DNA of 20,198 nucleotides from a virus. A program made the position numbers and the translations under genes. Location of the stretch: the IMG/VR virus record IMGVR_UViG_3300050026_000081, positions 1 through 20,198 of that record. One strand, given 5' to 3'. The notes under the pieces were generated by a model. It had not been told where the DNA came from. It saw nothing but the letters and a program-made list of their open reading frames with translations, and did no database searches. Each line of letters begins with the position of its first letter. Within the stretch, counting starts at the first letter, position 1. Of this stretch, positions 6,532 to 13,394 are shown piece after piece.

Positions 6532-6879
6532 ATGGACAGGGACCTGATCGACCTCCTGAATTTGCAGGTCACGATCAACCCGTGCACGGATGTCAACGAA
6601 TATGAGGAGCCAGTCTACGGATCGGCTCCAATTGTTTTGCCGTGCTACGTCGACAGCACGATCAGGATGATCTACAACAAGGAAGGCCTGCTGGTCACGA
6701 GCACGGCGCAGGTCTATCTGAACAACACGTACATCGACGGCGACGGCAACACGCAGCCGGTGACGATCGGAGAACGGGATCAGATCACGCTGCCGAACGG
6801 GAAGCAGCCGCTCATTTTGGGCATCCTCCCATCTTACGACGAGCAGGGAAATCTTTACGCCTGGGAGATCGATACATGA
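6532..6879 (+). CDS. Head closure / stopper protein
   Basis: I start at ATG 6532, which has an AGGAGGCGA site at 6518-6526; the longer frame upstream lies inside the previous gene and is arginine-rich nonsense. The product is 115 residues, mostly beta: MDRDLIDLLNLQVTINPCTD, AQVYLNN, RDQITLPNGKQPLILGILPS, YAWEIDT. Length, beta-barrel character and position after the adaptor match SPP1 gp16-like stopper/head closure proteins. The stop overlaps the next start as ATGA (6876-6879), indicating translational coupling. Confidence 0.75.
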   Translation: MDRDLIDLLNLQVTINPCTDVNEYEEPVYGSAPIVLPCYVDSTIRMIYNKEGLLVTSTAQVYLNNTYIDGDGNTQPVTIGERDQITLPNGKQPLILGILPSYDEQGNLYAWEIDT

Positions 6880-7490
6880 GCGACAAGATTATCATCAAGG
6901 TCAAGGGGCTGGATGAATTTTACAAACTGCTGCAGCAATCAGGGAAACAGGCACCGCAACTGGCGGGGCAATGCCTATACCCGGAATGCGAGATCATCAT
7001 GACAGACAGCAAGGATAAGTACTGCCCGGTGCTGACGGGAGCGCTACGTACCACAGGACGGGTCGGGGAGCCAGCAGTGGAGGGCAAGTCGGTCACATGC
7101 GAGCTAAGCTACGGGGGACCGGCTGCGCCCTACGCTCTGGCGGTGCACGAGGGATATCCAGCACACACGATCACGGTCAAAAACAAGAAGATACTGGCTG
7201 CGCCGGTCGCGACGTATAAGGGGAAGACGCCGCCGAGCGCTTATGGATCAGGCCAGTTTCCGATGCTGAGCAAGGATGGGAATTTCGTCCTGTTCGGTAA
7301 AACGGTTCACAACCCGGGCTACAAGGGCAAGAAGTATCTGTCGATGCCAATTAATGCAGCGCTGCCGGGGCTGCCAGCGAAGCTGCTGGCTCGGTTGCAG
7401 AAGATTCTCTTTAAACAGCAGAGCAATTCCTCAGGGACGGAGCAGACGCTGGAGAGCGGCGGCGAGACCGGCGAGGCAACCACGGAATAG
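6876..7490 (+). CDS. HK97 gp10-like tail-completion / minor structural protein
   Basis: Coupled start at ATG 6876 (ATGA overlap), giving 204 residues. The N-terminus IIIKVKGLDEFYKLLQQSGK is the typical opening of gp10-like proteins. It is followed by CPVLTGALRTTGRV and GPAAPYALAVHEGYPAHTI, the conserved core of that family. The last ~25 residues are Ser/Glu/Thr-rich and disordered (NSSGTEQTLESGGETGEAT). The insert around residues 80-165 (YKGKTPPSAYGSGQF, GYKGKKYLSMPI) is the loop and end of the core. The family acts at the head-tail interface, just before the tail terminator gene, as here. Confidence 0.8.
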   Translation: MSDKIIIKVKGLDEFYKLLQQSGKQAPQLAGQCLYPECEIIMTDSKDKYCPVLTGALRTTGRVGEPAVEGKSVTCELSYGGPAAPYALAVHEGYPAHTITVKNKKILAAPVATYKGKTPPSAYGSGQFPMLSKDGNFVLFGKTVHNPGYKGKKYLSMPINAALPGLPAKLLARLQKILFKQQSNSSGTEQTLESGGETGEATTE

Positions 7491-7502
7491 GGGGCGCTGG
7501 AC

Positions 7503-7940
7503 ATGCTGACAGAGGACATCGCTGCGCTGCTGACAGCCAATGGCTTCAGCGGCAGCACGATATGCGAGGGCTTCTACCCGGGCGAGCCAGATGACGTGAT
7601 CACAATTTACGAGATGCCGGGCAAGCCTCCGGACCTTTACTCGCCATGCGAGTACCCAGAGATTCAGATCAGGGTGCGCAGCAAGAGTTATGCAACAGGT
7701 AGATCGGTGTCGGAGCAGATCTATGAGCTGCTGCACGGGCAGGCAAACGTCAAGCTGGGGCCGGGGCAGACATGGTACCTGCTGATTGCGGCGCTGCACC
7801 AGCCGCAACCGATAGGACGGGATCAGCTCCTACGGGCTGAGTTTTTCTGCAACTTCAGGACGATCAAGGAAAGAACCTGCAGTTTGCAACTAGGCGGTAT
7901 CGCTTCGCCGAGCGCACTGGGAGCGCCGGATAGCATGTAG
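7503..7940 (+). CDS. Tail terminator (minor capsid protein family)
   Basis: A 145-residue protein, ATG 7503 after ATAGGGGGCG. The pattern MLTEDIAALLTANGF, FYPGEPDDVITIYEMPGKPP, EYPEIQIRVRSKSYATGRSV, WYLLIAALHQPQPIGRDQLL, EFFCNFRTIKE fits the phage minor capsid / tail terminator family (SPP1 gp17-like), which caps the tail tube and joins it to the head. It is the last joining gene before the tail tube genes. The final ~20 residues (LGGIASPSALGAPDSM) are an extra flexible tail. Confidence 0.8.
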   Translation: MLTEDIAALLTANGFSGSTICEGFYPGEPDDVITIYEMPGKPPDLYSPCEYPEIQIRVRSKSYATGRSVSEQIYELLHGQANVKLGPGQTWYLLIAALHQPQPIGRDQLLRAEFFCNFRTIKERTCSLQLGGIASPSALGAPDSM

Positions 7941-7973
7941 GAACAGGACGATCAGGGAGAGGAGCGAAACATA

Positions 7974-8384
7974 ATGAGCAGTTCTATCTCAGGCAAGAAT
8001 GGAGCGGTCATGCTCGGAACGAACAAGGTCGCCGAGATCAGCGACTGGACGATGGACTTCGACGTCGACAACGTCGATGTGACGAGCTTTGACAGCGCAG
8101 GTTGGAAAGAATTCCTGAACACGCTGGTCGCATGGTCAGGCAAGCTGGAAGGTAACGCGGTCCCGGGCGACACGACCGGCCAGCAGGCGATATTCATGGC
8201 AGCAACCAATGGGGCGTCCGGCGCAGCGACGCTGGCGGCGGTCTTCAAGATGACGACAACGGTGCCTACATTTACAGGCACGATACTCGTCAAGAAGGTC
8301 AGCTACGATGTGCCGGTGGCAGACAAGGTCAAATTCAGCGTGGACTACCAGGGCACAGGAACGCTGACCCCGGCATGGTCATAA
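7974..8384 (+). CDS. Tail tube protein, first paralogue
   Basis: A 136-residue protein, ATG 7974 after GAGAGGAG. SGKNGAVMLGTNKVAEISDW, then DFDVDNVDVTSFDSAGWKEF and VKKVSYDVPVADKVKFSVDY are the familiar short tail tube pattern of Gram-positive siphophages. It shares DVDNVDVT-F-SAGWKEFLN, W-GK and KK-SYDVPV with the protein encoded at 8578-9195. Predicted all-beta, no membrane segment. Many copies would stack into hexameric rings around the tape measure. Which of the two paralogues is the main tube subunit cannot be told from sequence; this shorter one has the minimal domain. Confidence 0.85.
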   Translation: MSSSISGKNGAVMLGTNKVAEISDWTMDFDVDNVDVTSFDSAGWKEFLNTLVAWSGKLEGNAVPGDTTGQQAIFMAATNGASGAATLAAVFKMTTTVPTFTGTILVKKVSYDVPVADKVKFSVDYQGTGTLTPAWS

Positions 8385-8399
8385 GGGCGGGTGACTAAA

Positions 8400-8672
8400 A
8401 TGACAACCCTGAAGTATCTGGGACCAGGGCTGTACGTTGACCCGCGCTTCATGGCGCACCAGGGGAACCTGGTCGCATTCACGGACAGCGAGGCAGAGCA
8501 GCGCCTCAAGGAGAAGGCACCGGACGGCAGGGACAAGTGGGCACGGACGACGCCGGAAGCGCAGGGGGTGAAGACCGATGGCGATATCGGGGAAGACCGG
8601 GGCAGTTTACGTGCCGAGTGGAGAACCGGTGACTTTCAGCAACCAGGCGACGATACCGGACTCGACATATAA
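8400..8672 (+). CDS. Small phage tail-region protein
   Basis: I choose ATG 8400 (Shine-Dalgarno AAGGGCGGGTGA just upstream) over GTG 8391, giving 90 residues. MTTLKYLGPGLYVDPRF, then QGNLVAFTDSEAEQRLKEKA resembles small phage proteins of the type 'YTGP...G..v.v.dE.AerLl', found near connector or tail tube genes. The last ~31 codons (8578-8672) lie over the start of the second tube gene in another frame and are not informative. Between two tube paralogues its role is unknown. Confidence 0.6.
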   Translation: MTTLKYLGPGLYVDPRFMAHQGNLVAFTDSEAEQRLKEKAPDGRDKWARTTPEAQGVKTDGDIGEDRGSLRAEWRTGDFQQPGDDTGLDI

Positions 8673-9195
8673 CAATTACAAGATCGTCAACGACGCCTAT
8701 TCATGCTTGGTGCCGGGGTCGGTAACGACAGTCAAGGTGAACGGCACTATCCAGACGACAGGGTTCGTCGTCGAAGGCGCAGGCGGCAACATTTACTTCC
8801 CGGTGGCGCTTACGTCGGGCGACGTGGTGACGGTTTCGGGCTTTGCGCAGCCGATGACACAGGCCGGAGGCTTCTTTGAATGGTCAATCGACATGGACAT
8901 TGATAACGTCGACGTAACAACATTCGAGAGCGCCGGTTGGAAGGAATTCCTGAACGTCTTGGTTAGCTGGAGCGGCAAGGCGCAGCGGTACTGGGGAGAC
9001 AGCATGTTCTGGGAAGCGCTGGCAGCAGAAGCGCCGATGTGCCTGGTCTTCTATTTACAGACAGGCAGCACGAAGGATAGACTGCAGACATACGGGCTGA
9101 TCAAGAAGCTCAGCTACGATGTGCCGGTGACAGGGGTAGTCAAAGAATCGATCGACCTTCAGGGCAGCGGGGCGCTGTTCTACAGACAAAACTAG
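8578..9195 (+). CDS. Tail tube protein, second paralogue with N-terminal insert
   Basis: A 205-residue protein, ATG 8578 after GGGGGTGAAG. It opens with SGKTGAVYVPSGEP like the first tube protein, then an insert of ~75 residues (residues ~15-90, YNNYKIVNDAYSCLVPGSVT, VKVNGTIQTTGFVVEGAGGN, FPVALTSGDVVTVSG), which is a known kind of tail tube add-on domain. The shared core follows: EWSIDMDIDNVDVTTFESAG, WKEFLNVLVSWSGKAQ, IKKLSYDVPV. The start overlaps the small gene before it by 95 bases in another frame. This could be a second tube subunit, a tube-initiator or tube-tip ring, or a surface-decorated tube protein. Confidence 0.8.
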   Translation: MAISGKTGAVYVPSGEPVTFSNQATIPDSTYNNYKIVNDAYSCLVPGSVTTVKVNGTIQTTGFVVEGAGGNIYFPVALTSGDVVTVSGFAQPMTQAGGFFEWSIDMDIDNVDVTTFESAGWKEFLNVLVSWSGKAQRYWGDSMFWEALAAEAPMCLVFYLQTGSTKDRLQTYGLIKKLSYDVPVTGVVKESIDLQGSGALFYRQN

Positions 9196-9209
9196 GAGAG
9201 GATCAGAGG

Positions 9210-9599
9210 ATGCGAATCGAAAGGGCAACAGTGGGCACCCGGCAGATCGAGATCAGAGAGAAGAAGATCAGCGAGATCCGGGAGGAGATCATTCCGAAAA
9301 TCGAGGGGTTGTTCAACGGCCTGGATAAGCTGAGCACGAAGGATCTGGTCGGCATGTTCGAGGACAAGCTGATTGACTTCATACCAGAGCTGACGCTCAG
9401 CGACATCGAGGACGGATATCCGTCCGAGATCGAGAGGGTTGTGGAGGCATGGCTGCGCGTAAATTTTACTGGCGTGCAAAAGGTAATGAAGTCGCTACTG
9501 CCTTTAGCACAGATGGGTACGCAGCGCTTTCTCTCGTCGTCGGCGCAGAGTTTGGCTGGCGACCCAGCGACATCGGAGACTTCTACGCCAGTGATCTAG
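9210..9599 (+). CDS. Tail assembly chaperone (gpG-like)
   Basis: A 129-residue protein, ATG 9210 after AGGAGAGG. It is highly charged and helical (IREKKISEIREEIIPKIEGL, LIDFIPELTLSDIEDGYPSE, IERVVEAWLRVNFTGVQKVM), with a disordered Ser/Thr tail, and sits between tail tube and tape measure. This position, size and overlap with a second ORF in the -1 frame are the hallmarks of the lambda G/GT chaperone pair that wraps the tape measure. The family is divergent, so the call rests mainly on synteny plus the slippery site at 9461-9467. Confidence 0.8.
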   Translation: MRIERATVGTRQIEIREKKISEIREEIIPKIEGLFNGLDKLSTKDLVGMFEDKLIDFIPELTLSDIEDGYPSEIERVVEAWLRVNFTGVQKVMKSLLPLAQMGTQRFLSSSAQSLAGDPATSETSTPVI

Positions 9600-9856
9600 A
9601 AGCAGTCCTGAAGCGGCTGCCGGAGATGCGGAAGGCCAGGTCATACAGGGAAATCTACCCGGCCGCATTTTTGGCAGCCTCTGTTTATAACATGTTCAAG
9701 GGGAAGAAAGATGCGGCAGCGAAACCGGAGGACTACATCGGAGAGCCGCCTTGGAAAAACAAACAGAATGCCAAAGAAACAGCGCCTGACGACCCAGCGG
9801 CGGAGCAGGCGCTTATTGAAGACGCAAGAGCGAAAGGACTCAGTGGTCCGTGGTGA
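9449..9856 (+). CDS. Tail assembly chaperone, frameshift-encoded C-terminal part (gpT-like)
   Basis: This ORF is the -1 frame of the 9210 gene. The ATG at 9449 is a poor start: GGAGG (9443-9447) leaves only one base. Protein-like sequence begins at the slip (KFYWRAKGNEVATAF). The likely product is the fusion of 86 codons of the first ORF with ~129 codons of this one, about 215 residues. The T part, GWRPSDIGDFYASDLEAVLK, KARSYREIYPAAFLAASVYN, has the helical character and size of gpT domains. The last ~30 residues are charged and disordered. It directly precedes the reverse gene (17-base overlap) and the tape measure. Confidence 0.75.
   Translation: MAARKFYWRAKGNEVATAFSTDGYAALSLVVGAEFGWRPSDIGDFYASDLEAVLKRLPEMRKARSYREIYPAAFLAASVYNMFKGKKDAAAKPEDYIGEPPWKNKQNAKETAPDDPAAEQALIEDARAKGLSGPW
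9461..9467 (+). promoter_or_regulatory. -1 programmed ribosomal frameshift heptamer A AAT TTT
   Basis: In the reading frame of the 9210 gene the codons are GTA-AAT-TTT-ACT, so bases 9461-9467 form A AAT TTT, matching X XXY YYZ with X=A and Y=T. Slipping back one base gives AAA-TTT-TAC and continues in the frame of the downstream chaperone ORF. The -1 frame is open from 9377 to 9856. Confidence 0.75.
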
Positions 9857-10094
9857 GCTGGCTATCTCGCCAGGAATAACCGCAATCCCGGCAATGGTAA
9901 CTGTTCTTTGTCGGCACCTTGAAGAAGGCGACGAGAGCGAGCAGCGCAAACGGGATGGCGATCACTTTGGCGATCAGGCTAGGGATCGCCAGGCAGATCA
10001 AAACGATGATCACAAAGAAGAGACCGTCTACCCAGCCAGCAGAAGCGCGCACGCGGGGCGAATTGCAGCGGGGGCATGGTGTCCAGTTATTCAT
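9840..10094 (-). CDS. Reverse-strand membrane zinc-ribbon protein (probable moron)
   Basis: This is the only supported gene on the reverse strand. ATG at 10092-10094 is preceded on that strand by AAGGAGGAAATTCCAA, a full Shine-Dalgarno at good spacing. The 84-residue product has CPRC (C7, C10), then two hydrophobic segments (about 24-42 and 44-58, GLFFVIIVLICLAIPSLIAK and VIAIPFALLALVAFF), then CRDCG (C68, C71). The four Cys form a zinc ribbon interrupted by a transmembrane hairpin, so both zinc halves face the same side. It overlaps the end of the chaperone ORF by 17 bases and has its own promoter-like boxes and palindromes. Unrelated to morphogenesis by sequence and orientation, it looks like a lysogen-expressed cargo gene affecting host envelope or superinfection. 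Function is unknown. Confidence 0.75.
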   Translation of the reverse strand: MNNWTPCPRCNSPRVRASAGWVDGLFFVIIVLICLAIPSLIAKVIAIPFALLALVAFFKVPTKNSYHCRDCGYSWRDSQLTTDH

Positions 10095-10116
10095 TTGGAA
10101 TTTCCTCCTTTCACGA

Positions 10117-10136
10117 TAACGTTCCCGTAACGTTAC
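10117..10136. promoter_or_regulatory. Operator-like tandem palindromes upstream of reverse gene
   Basis: AACGTT occurs at 10118-10123 and 10129-10134, 11 bases apart (one helical turn). The second copy is the core of the perfect 10-base palindrome GTAACGTTAC (10127-10136). They lie between the putative -10 box and the Shine-Dalgarno of the reverse gene, a suitable place for a repressor. Confidence 0.45.
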
Positions 10137-10139
10137 CAT

Positions 10140-10168
10140 AGCATAGCAGCACATGGCAAGGGGGTTAA
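10140..10168 (-). promoter_or_regulatory. Candidate promoter of the reverse-strand gene
   Basis: On the reverse strand, TTAACC (10163-10168) and TATGCT (10140-10145) are separated by 17 bases. Each matches 4 of 6 bases of the sigma-A consensus. The start of transcription would fall in the AACGTT repeats, about 45 bases before the ATG. The boxes overlap the tape measure ribosome-binding site on the other strand. Confidence 0.4.
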
Positions 10169-10171
10169 CTG

Positions 10172-13042
10172 ATGCCCGGAGCAGGTGGAGCAGCGCAGCA
10201 GATATTATTCAGCATGGGGATCGACACGACGCAGTATGGCCAGGGGCTGGATACAGCGGGCAACAAAATGACCAGCTTCGTGTCGGGTGTCAAGAACGGC
10301 CTCAGCCAGATGGCAAGCTCGCTGATAGGTATCGGGGCAGCAATTGGGAGCGGCTTTGGCATAGACAAACTATTGCAGAACGCCACGAGCTACGGCAGCA
10401 CGCTTTATGATCTTCAGACGAGAATGAATATGACATCTTCGCAGGCGGCACAATTCGCTAACATGCTCCAGCTGGCAGGTACGAGCAGCGACTCGTTCTC
10501 AACGGCGATGGAACGTCTCGACCGGAGCTATGAATCAAGCAGCACGGCCGGAAACCTGGCGAAGAATACACTGGATGCGCTGGGCGTCAGCCTTAAGAAC
10601 GGCGCAACGGGACCGTTGAAGAGCTGGAACGATCAGCTGGCGGCGCTGGCGAAAGGGTATCAGATAGCGAATGCTGGGGGATATGGTCAGGAATTCATGA
10701 CTAACGTCTTCGCAGCACGAGGCACGGACATGGCCAGCCTGCTGCAAAATTACCAGGCATATAATGCAGCAGCTTCGCAGGTGACGGACAGCGGCATGAG
10801 CACCACGCAGGCCAAGCAAACACAGGTTGACATGGATTCACTGAAGATATCGATGGAACAGCTTGGATATGTGGCGTCAGCATCGCTGATGCCGATAGCG
10901 ACGACAATCATACCACCGCTTGTAAAAATCATCGGCATGCTGGCTGTGGCTTTAAGAAGTGTGATGCCCTACATTTTGGGGCTGGCTGCGGTGCTGGGCA
11001 CGCTCTCGGTGCTGGTACTGGCACGGACGTGGATCATATGGTTTGTGGACGGATTATCCATGATGATGAAGTCGGAGACGGTGGCGGCAGCGGTCACAAT
11101 TCTCCGAAACGCGATCCTGGCATTAAACGTCGCATTTGAGGAGAACCCGATCGGGCTGATCTTAGGAATAGTGGCAGCGCTTATCTTGCTTGGCTTGGCA
11201 GCGATGGGCGTCGACAAATGGCTCACGAAGATCGCACAGGATACCAATACCGCCTTTCAGCAGGGCATGGGACAGAACATGACGACGCTCAACAAGCAAA
11301 TGCAGGACGCACTGAACAACGTCCAGAAGCTGGGGGCCAGCTTTGACGAGCTGTACCAGGTCGGAACGGATATGGATCTCCCCAATCTGGCTGATTTGCC
11401 CGGTCAGGGTGGCGGAACGACGACAACACCGACAGGCGGCGGAGGGCCATCGCCAAAAACAGTACCGACAGTGATGCCGAATGCTCCGTGGAAACCGCAG
11501 AAACCACCGAGCGGGGGCGGACCTGGAGGCGGCGTCCCGATCGTGGTACCGCCGCCACCGGAGGGCGCATGGGACTCATTCTGGGAGAAGATCAAGAAGA
11601 ACTGGGACGAGGTCAAAAAGAAGTTGGGTCAGGCATGGCCGCCAATTCCTGTCCCGGATCTGGGTGCTGCGCTGGCAGCGGTTTGGGCGAAGGTCGTAGC
11701 AGACGCGCTGAAGGCGAGGCAGGACATCGAGAACGCACTCAGGGGGCTGAACCCTTTCCCGACGCTTGAGGCGCTCGGAGCAGCAGCATGGGCGAAAGTT
11801 AGGGCTGACGCCCAACAAGCAGGTAGAGACATCGAGAACGATCTCAAGGGGATCAACCCGTTTCCGGCGCTGGAAGCGATGGCGGTAGCGGCATGGGCAA
11901 AGATCAAGCTGGATGTCAAGAACGCAGCATCAGCGATCGGGAGCGCGCTCAAGGACATCAACCCGTTCCCGATTCTGGAAGCAGGGCTGACGGCAGCGCT
12001 GGCGTGGATGCTCAATGCATGGAAGAAGCACAGCACGCTGATCATCGCAATCTTCGTCGGCCTCGGGGTAATTCTGGTCACAGTTTTGTCAGGCGGCCTG
12101 GATATTGTAGGCGCAGCTCTCGCAGCGCTGGGCGCTGCTTTTGTCTCAGGCTTCGGAGCGATTGCAGTGGGGGCAGAAGGAGCGGCGTCAGTCATGGGGC
12201 TGGCGATCGGGGGTGGCCTGGCCGCGCTCGGAGTGCTGGCGGCACATTTCAAGGATCAGATAATTGGCTTCTTTCAGGAGATCCCAGCGAAGGCGCAACA
12301 GGTATGGCAGGATATCGCTACGTCATACACGAGCCTGATAGGACAGCTGCCAACTGAAACGAGCAGCGTGGTCGACAGCATAAAGGGCTTCTTCGCTGGC
12401 ATCGGGGCAGGTTGCTCTCAGGAATTCCAGGCGATTGTTCAGGCATTCTCAAGCTGGGTCGGACAGCTGCCGGGGATCGCGCAGGGCATAGTTCAATCGG
12501 TCATCGGAGAGTTTCAGAGCATTGTGGCAGATGTATCCAGCATTTTCAATAGCATCGTTAGCGACGCCAACAACGTCGTGAGCAGCATACGGGGCGTGGT
12601 CGGCAGCATGGGCAGCGCCATTGGCAGCGCTTTTGGCGGCGGCAGCAATACACCCATGCAAGGAGCCAGCGGCGCTGTACCGGCCATGCCGCAGGGCAGC
12701 ACATCGCTGGGATCGATGTGGGCGCAGGAAGGGATCATACCGAGCTACGGCACAGGCGGCGAGGTTTCTAGCCCACAGCTGGCGCTGGTCGGCGAGGTTC
12801 CCGAGTACATCATTCCGAAGTCGCAGCTTTCGGGGATGCTCGGCGCAGCGGCGGCCGGAGGGGGCGGCAGCGGGGCGCAGATAGACTATGCAGCGATGGG
12901 GACAGCAGTAGCGGCGGCGCTTGGCTCGGCAAAGATCGAGGCAATATTCGCGCCGACGCGGGCCGGGCTGCTCAACCTTAACAGGCAGATGCAGCCGGTC
13001 AACCAGGCTGAGACGCTGCGGAGGGGAGGCGCAACCTCGTGA
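10172..13042 (+). CDS. Tail tape measure protein
   Basis: A 956-residue protein, ATG 10172 after AAGGGGG. The N-terminus is helical and Ser/Ala-rich (DTTQYGQGLDTAGNKM, QTRMNMTSSQAAQFANMLQL), with hydrophobic stretches around residues 240-300 and 320-350 and again ~620-690. A Gly/Pro/Thr-rich linker (~410-467) leads to three tandem 35-residue repeats (497-601). The C-terminus has LALVGEVPEYIIPKSQ (~870-886), the 'GE.GPE.IIP' signature of tape measure proteins. It fixes tail length and probably takes part in DNA passage through the membrane. It is the longest gene of the window. The stop overlaps the next GTG start (GTGA, 13039-13042). Confidence 0.93.
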   Translation: MPGAGGAAQQILFSMGIDTTQYGQGLDTAGNKMTSFVSGVKNGLSQMASSLIGIGAAIGSGFGIDKLLQNATSYGSTLYDLQTRMNMTSSQAAQFANMLQLAGTSSDSFSTAMERLDRSYESSSTAGNLAKNTLDALGVSLKNGATGPLKSWNDQLAALAKGYQIANAGGYGQEFMTNVFAARGTDMASLLQNYQAYNAAASQVTDSGMSTTQAKQTQVDMDSLKISMEQLGYVASASLMPIATTIIPPLVKIIGMLAVALRSVMPYILGLAAVLGTLSVLVLARTWIIWFVDGLSMMMKSETVAAAVTILRNAILALNVAFEENPIGLILGIVAALILLGLAAMGVDKWLTKIAQDTNTAFQQGMGQNMTTLNKQMQDALNNVQKLGASFDELYQVGTDMDLPNLADLPGQGGGTTTTPTGGGGPSPKTVPTVMPNAPWKPQKPPSGGGPGGGVPIVVPPPPEGAWDSFWEKIKKNWDEVKKKLGQAWPPIPVPDLGAALAAVWAKVVADALKARQDIENALRGLNPFPTLEALGAAAWAKVRADAQQAGRDIENDLKGINPFPALEAMAVAAWAKIKLDVKNAASAIGSALKDINPFPILEAGLTAALAWMLNAWKKHSTLIIAIFVGLGVILVTVLSGGLDIVGAALAALGAAFVSGFGAIAVGAEGAASVMGLAIGGGLAALGVLAAHFKDQIIGFFQEIPAKAQQVWQDIATSYTSLIGQLPTETSSVVDSIKGFFAGIGAGCSQEFQAIVQAFSSWVGQLPGIAQGIVQSVIGEFQSIVADVSSIFNSIVSDANNVVSSIRGVVGSMGSAIGSAFGGGSNTPMQGASGAVPAMPQGSTSLGSMWAQEGIIPSYGTGGEVSSPQLALVGEVPEYIIPKSQLSGMLGAAAAGGGGSGAQIDYAAMGTAVAAALGSAKIEAIFAPTRAGLLNLNRQMQPVNQAETLRRGGATS
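11660..11974 (+). repeat. Three tandem 105-bp (35-residue) repeats in tape measure
   Basis: Copies 11660-11764, 11765-11869 and 11870-11974 each encode a helix with Trp-Ala-Lys at positions 9-11 and end in (G/D)-(I/L)-Asn-Pro-Phe-Pro-x. They are diverged at DNA level but exactly in register, suggesting old internal duplications that change tail length by a fixed unit. Confidence 0.85.
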
Positions 13043-13392
13043 GCGTGGTAGGCATCACGATAGCAGGCGTAACGATCAAGCCGCCGTCGACGTTCAACCC
13101 GGAGTATTACCCGCTGACAAAGGGCGGCAGAACGACGGACGGCACAATGCAGCTCGATTTCCTGGCCAACAAGATCAAATTGACGTTCAAGTACGCAGCG
13201 ATCGCAGGGGGCGACTTGCACCCGATTATGGCAGCGCTGCTGGCCAACCTTTTCATGACGGTCACGATACCAGACCAGGGAGGCAGCACATCGATCACAT
13301 GCTACAGGGCGAAGCTGGCGCTGGGTAACCTCGTCAGCCAGGCAGGGACGTGGATGTACAAGGACGTCGAGATCGACCTCATACAGCAGTGA
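13039..13392 (+). CDS. Small tail protein, DUF6711-like
   Basis: A 117-residue protein from GTG 13039, overlapping the tape measure stop. MSVVGITIAGVTIKPPSTF, NPEYYPLTKGGRTTDGTM, KIKLTFKYAAI, NLFMTVTIPDQGG resembles the small beta-rich DUF6711 type of tail proteins that follow tape measure genes in Gram-positive siphophages. It has no membrane segment. Position between tape measure and hub suggests a distal tail or tail-tip component. The exact role in the family is not established, as far as I know. Confidence 0.65.
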   Translation: MSVVGITIAGVTIKPPSTFNPEYYPLTKGGRTTDGTMQLDFLANKIKLTFKYAAIAGGDLHPIMAALLANLFMTVTIPDQGGSTSITCYRAKLALGNLVSQAGTWMYKDVEIDLIQQ

Positions 13393-13394
13393 GA

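Noticed and set aside
6642-6875. Extended N-terminus for the gp10-like gene
   Set aside because: This part is an out-of-frame shadow of the stopper gene; ATG 6876 with ATGA coupling and a typical family N-terminus is the better start.
9449-9460. Independent translation of the second chaperone from ATG 9449
   Set aside because: Only one base separates GGAGG from ATG, and the slippery heptamer immediately downstream explains expression better.
11660-11974. CRISPR-like array
   Set aside because: The repeats are 105 bp, diverged, without spacers, and in frame within a protein gene.
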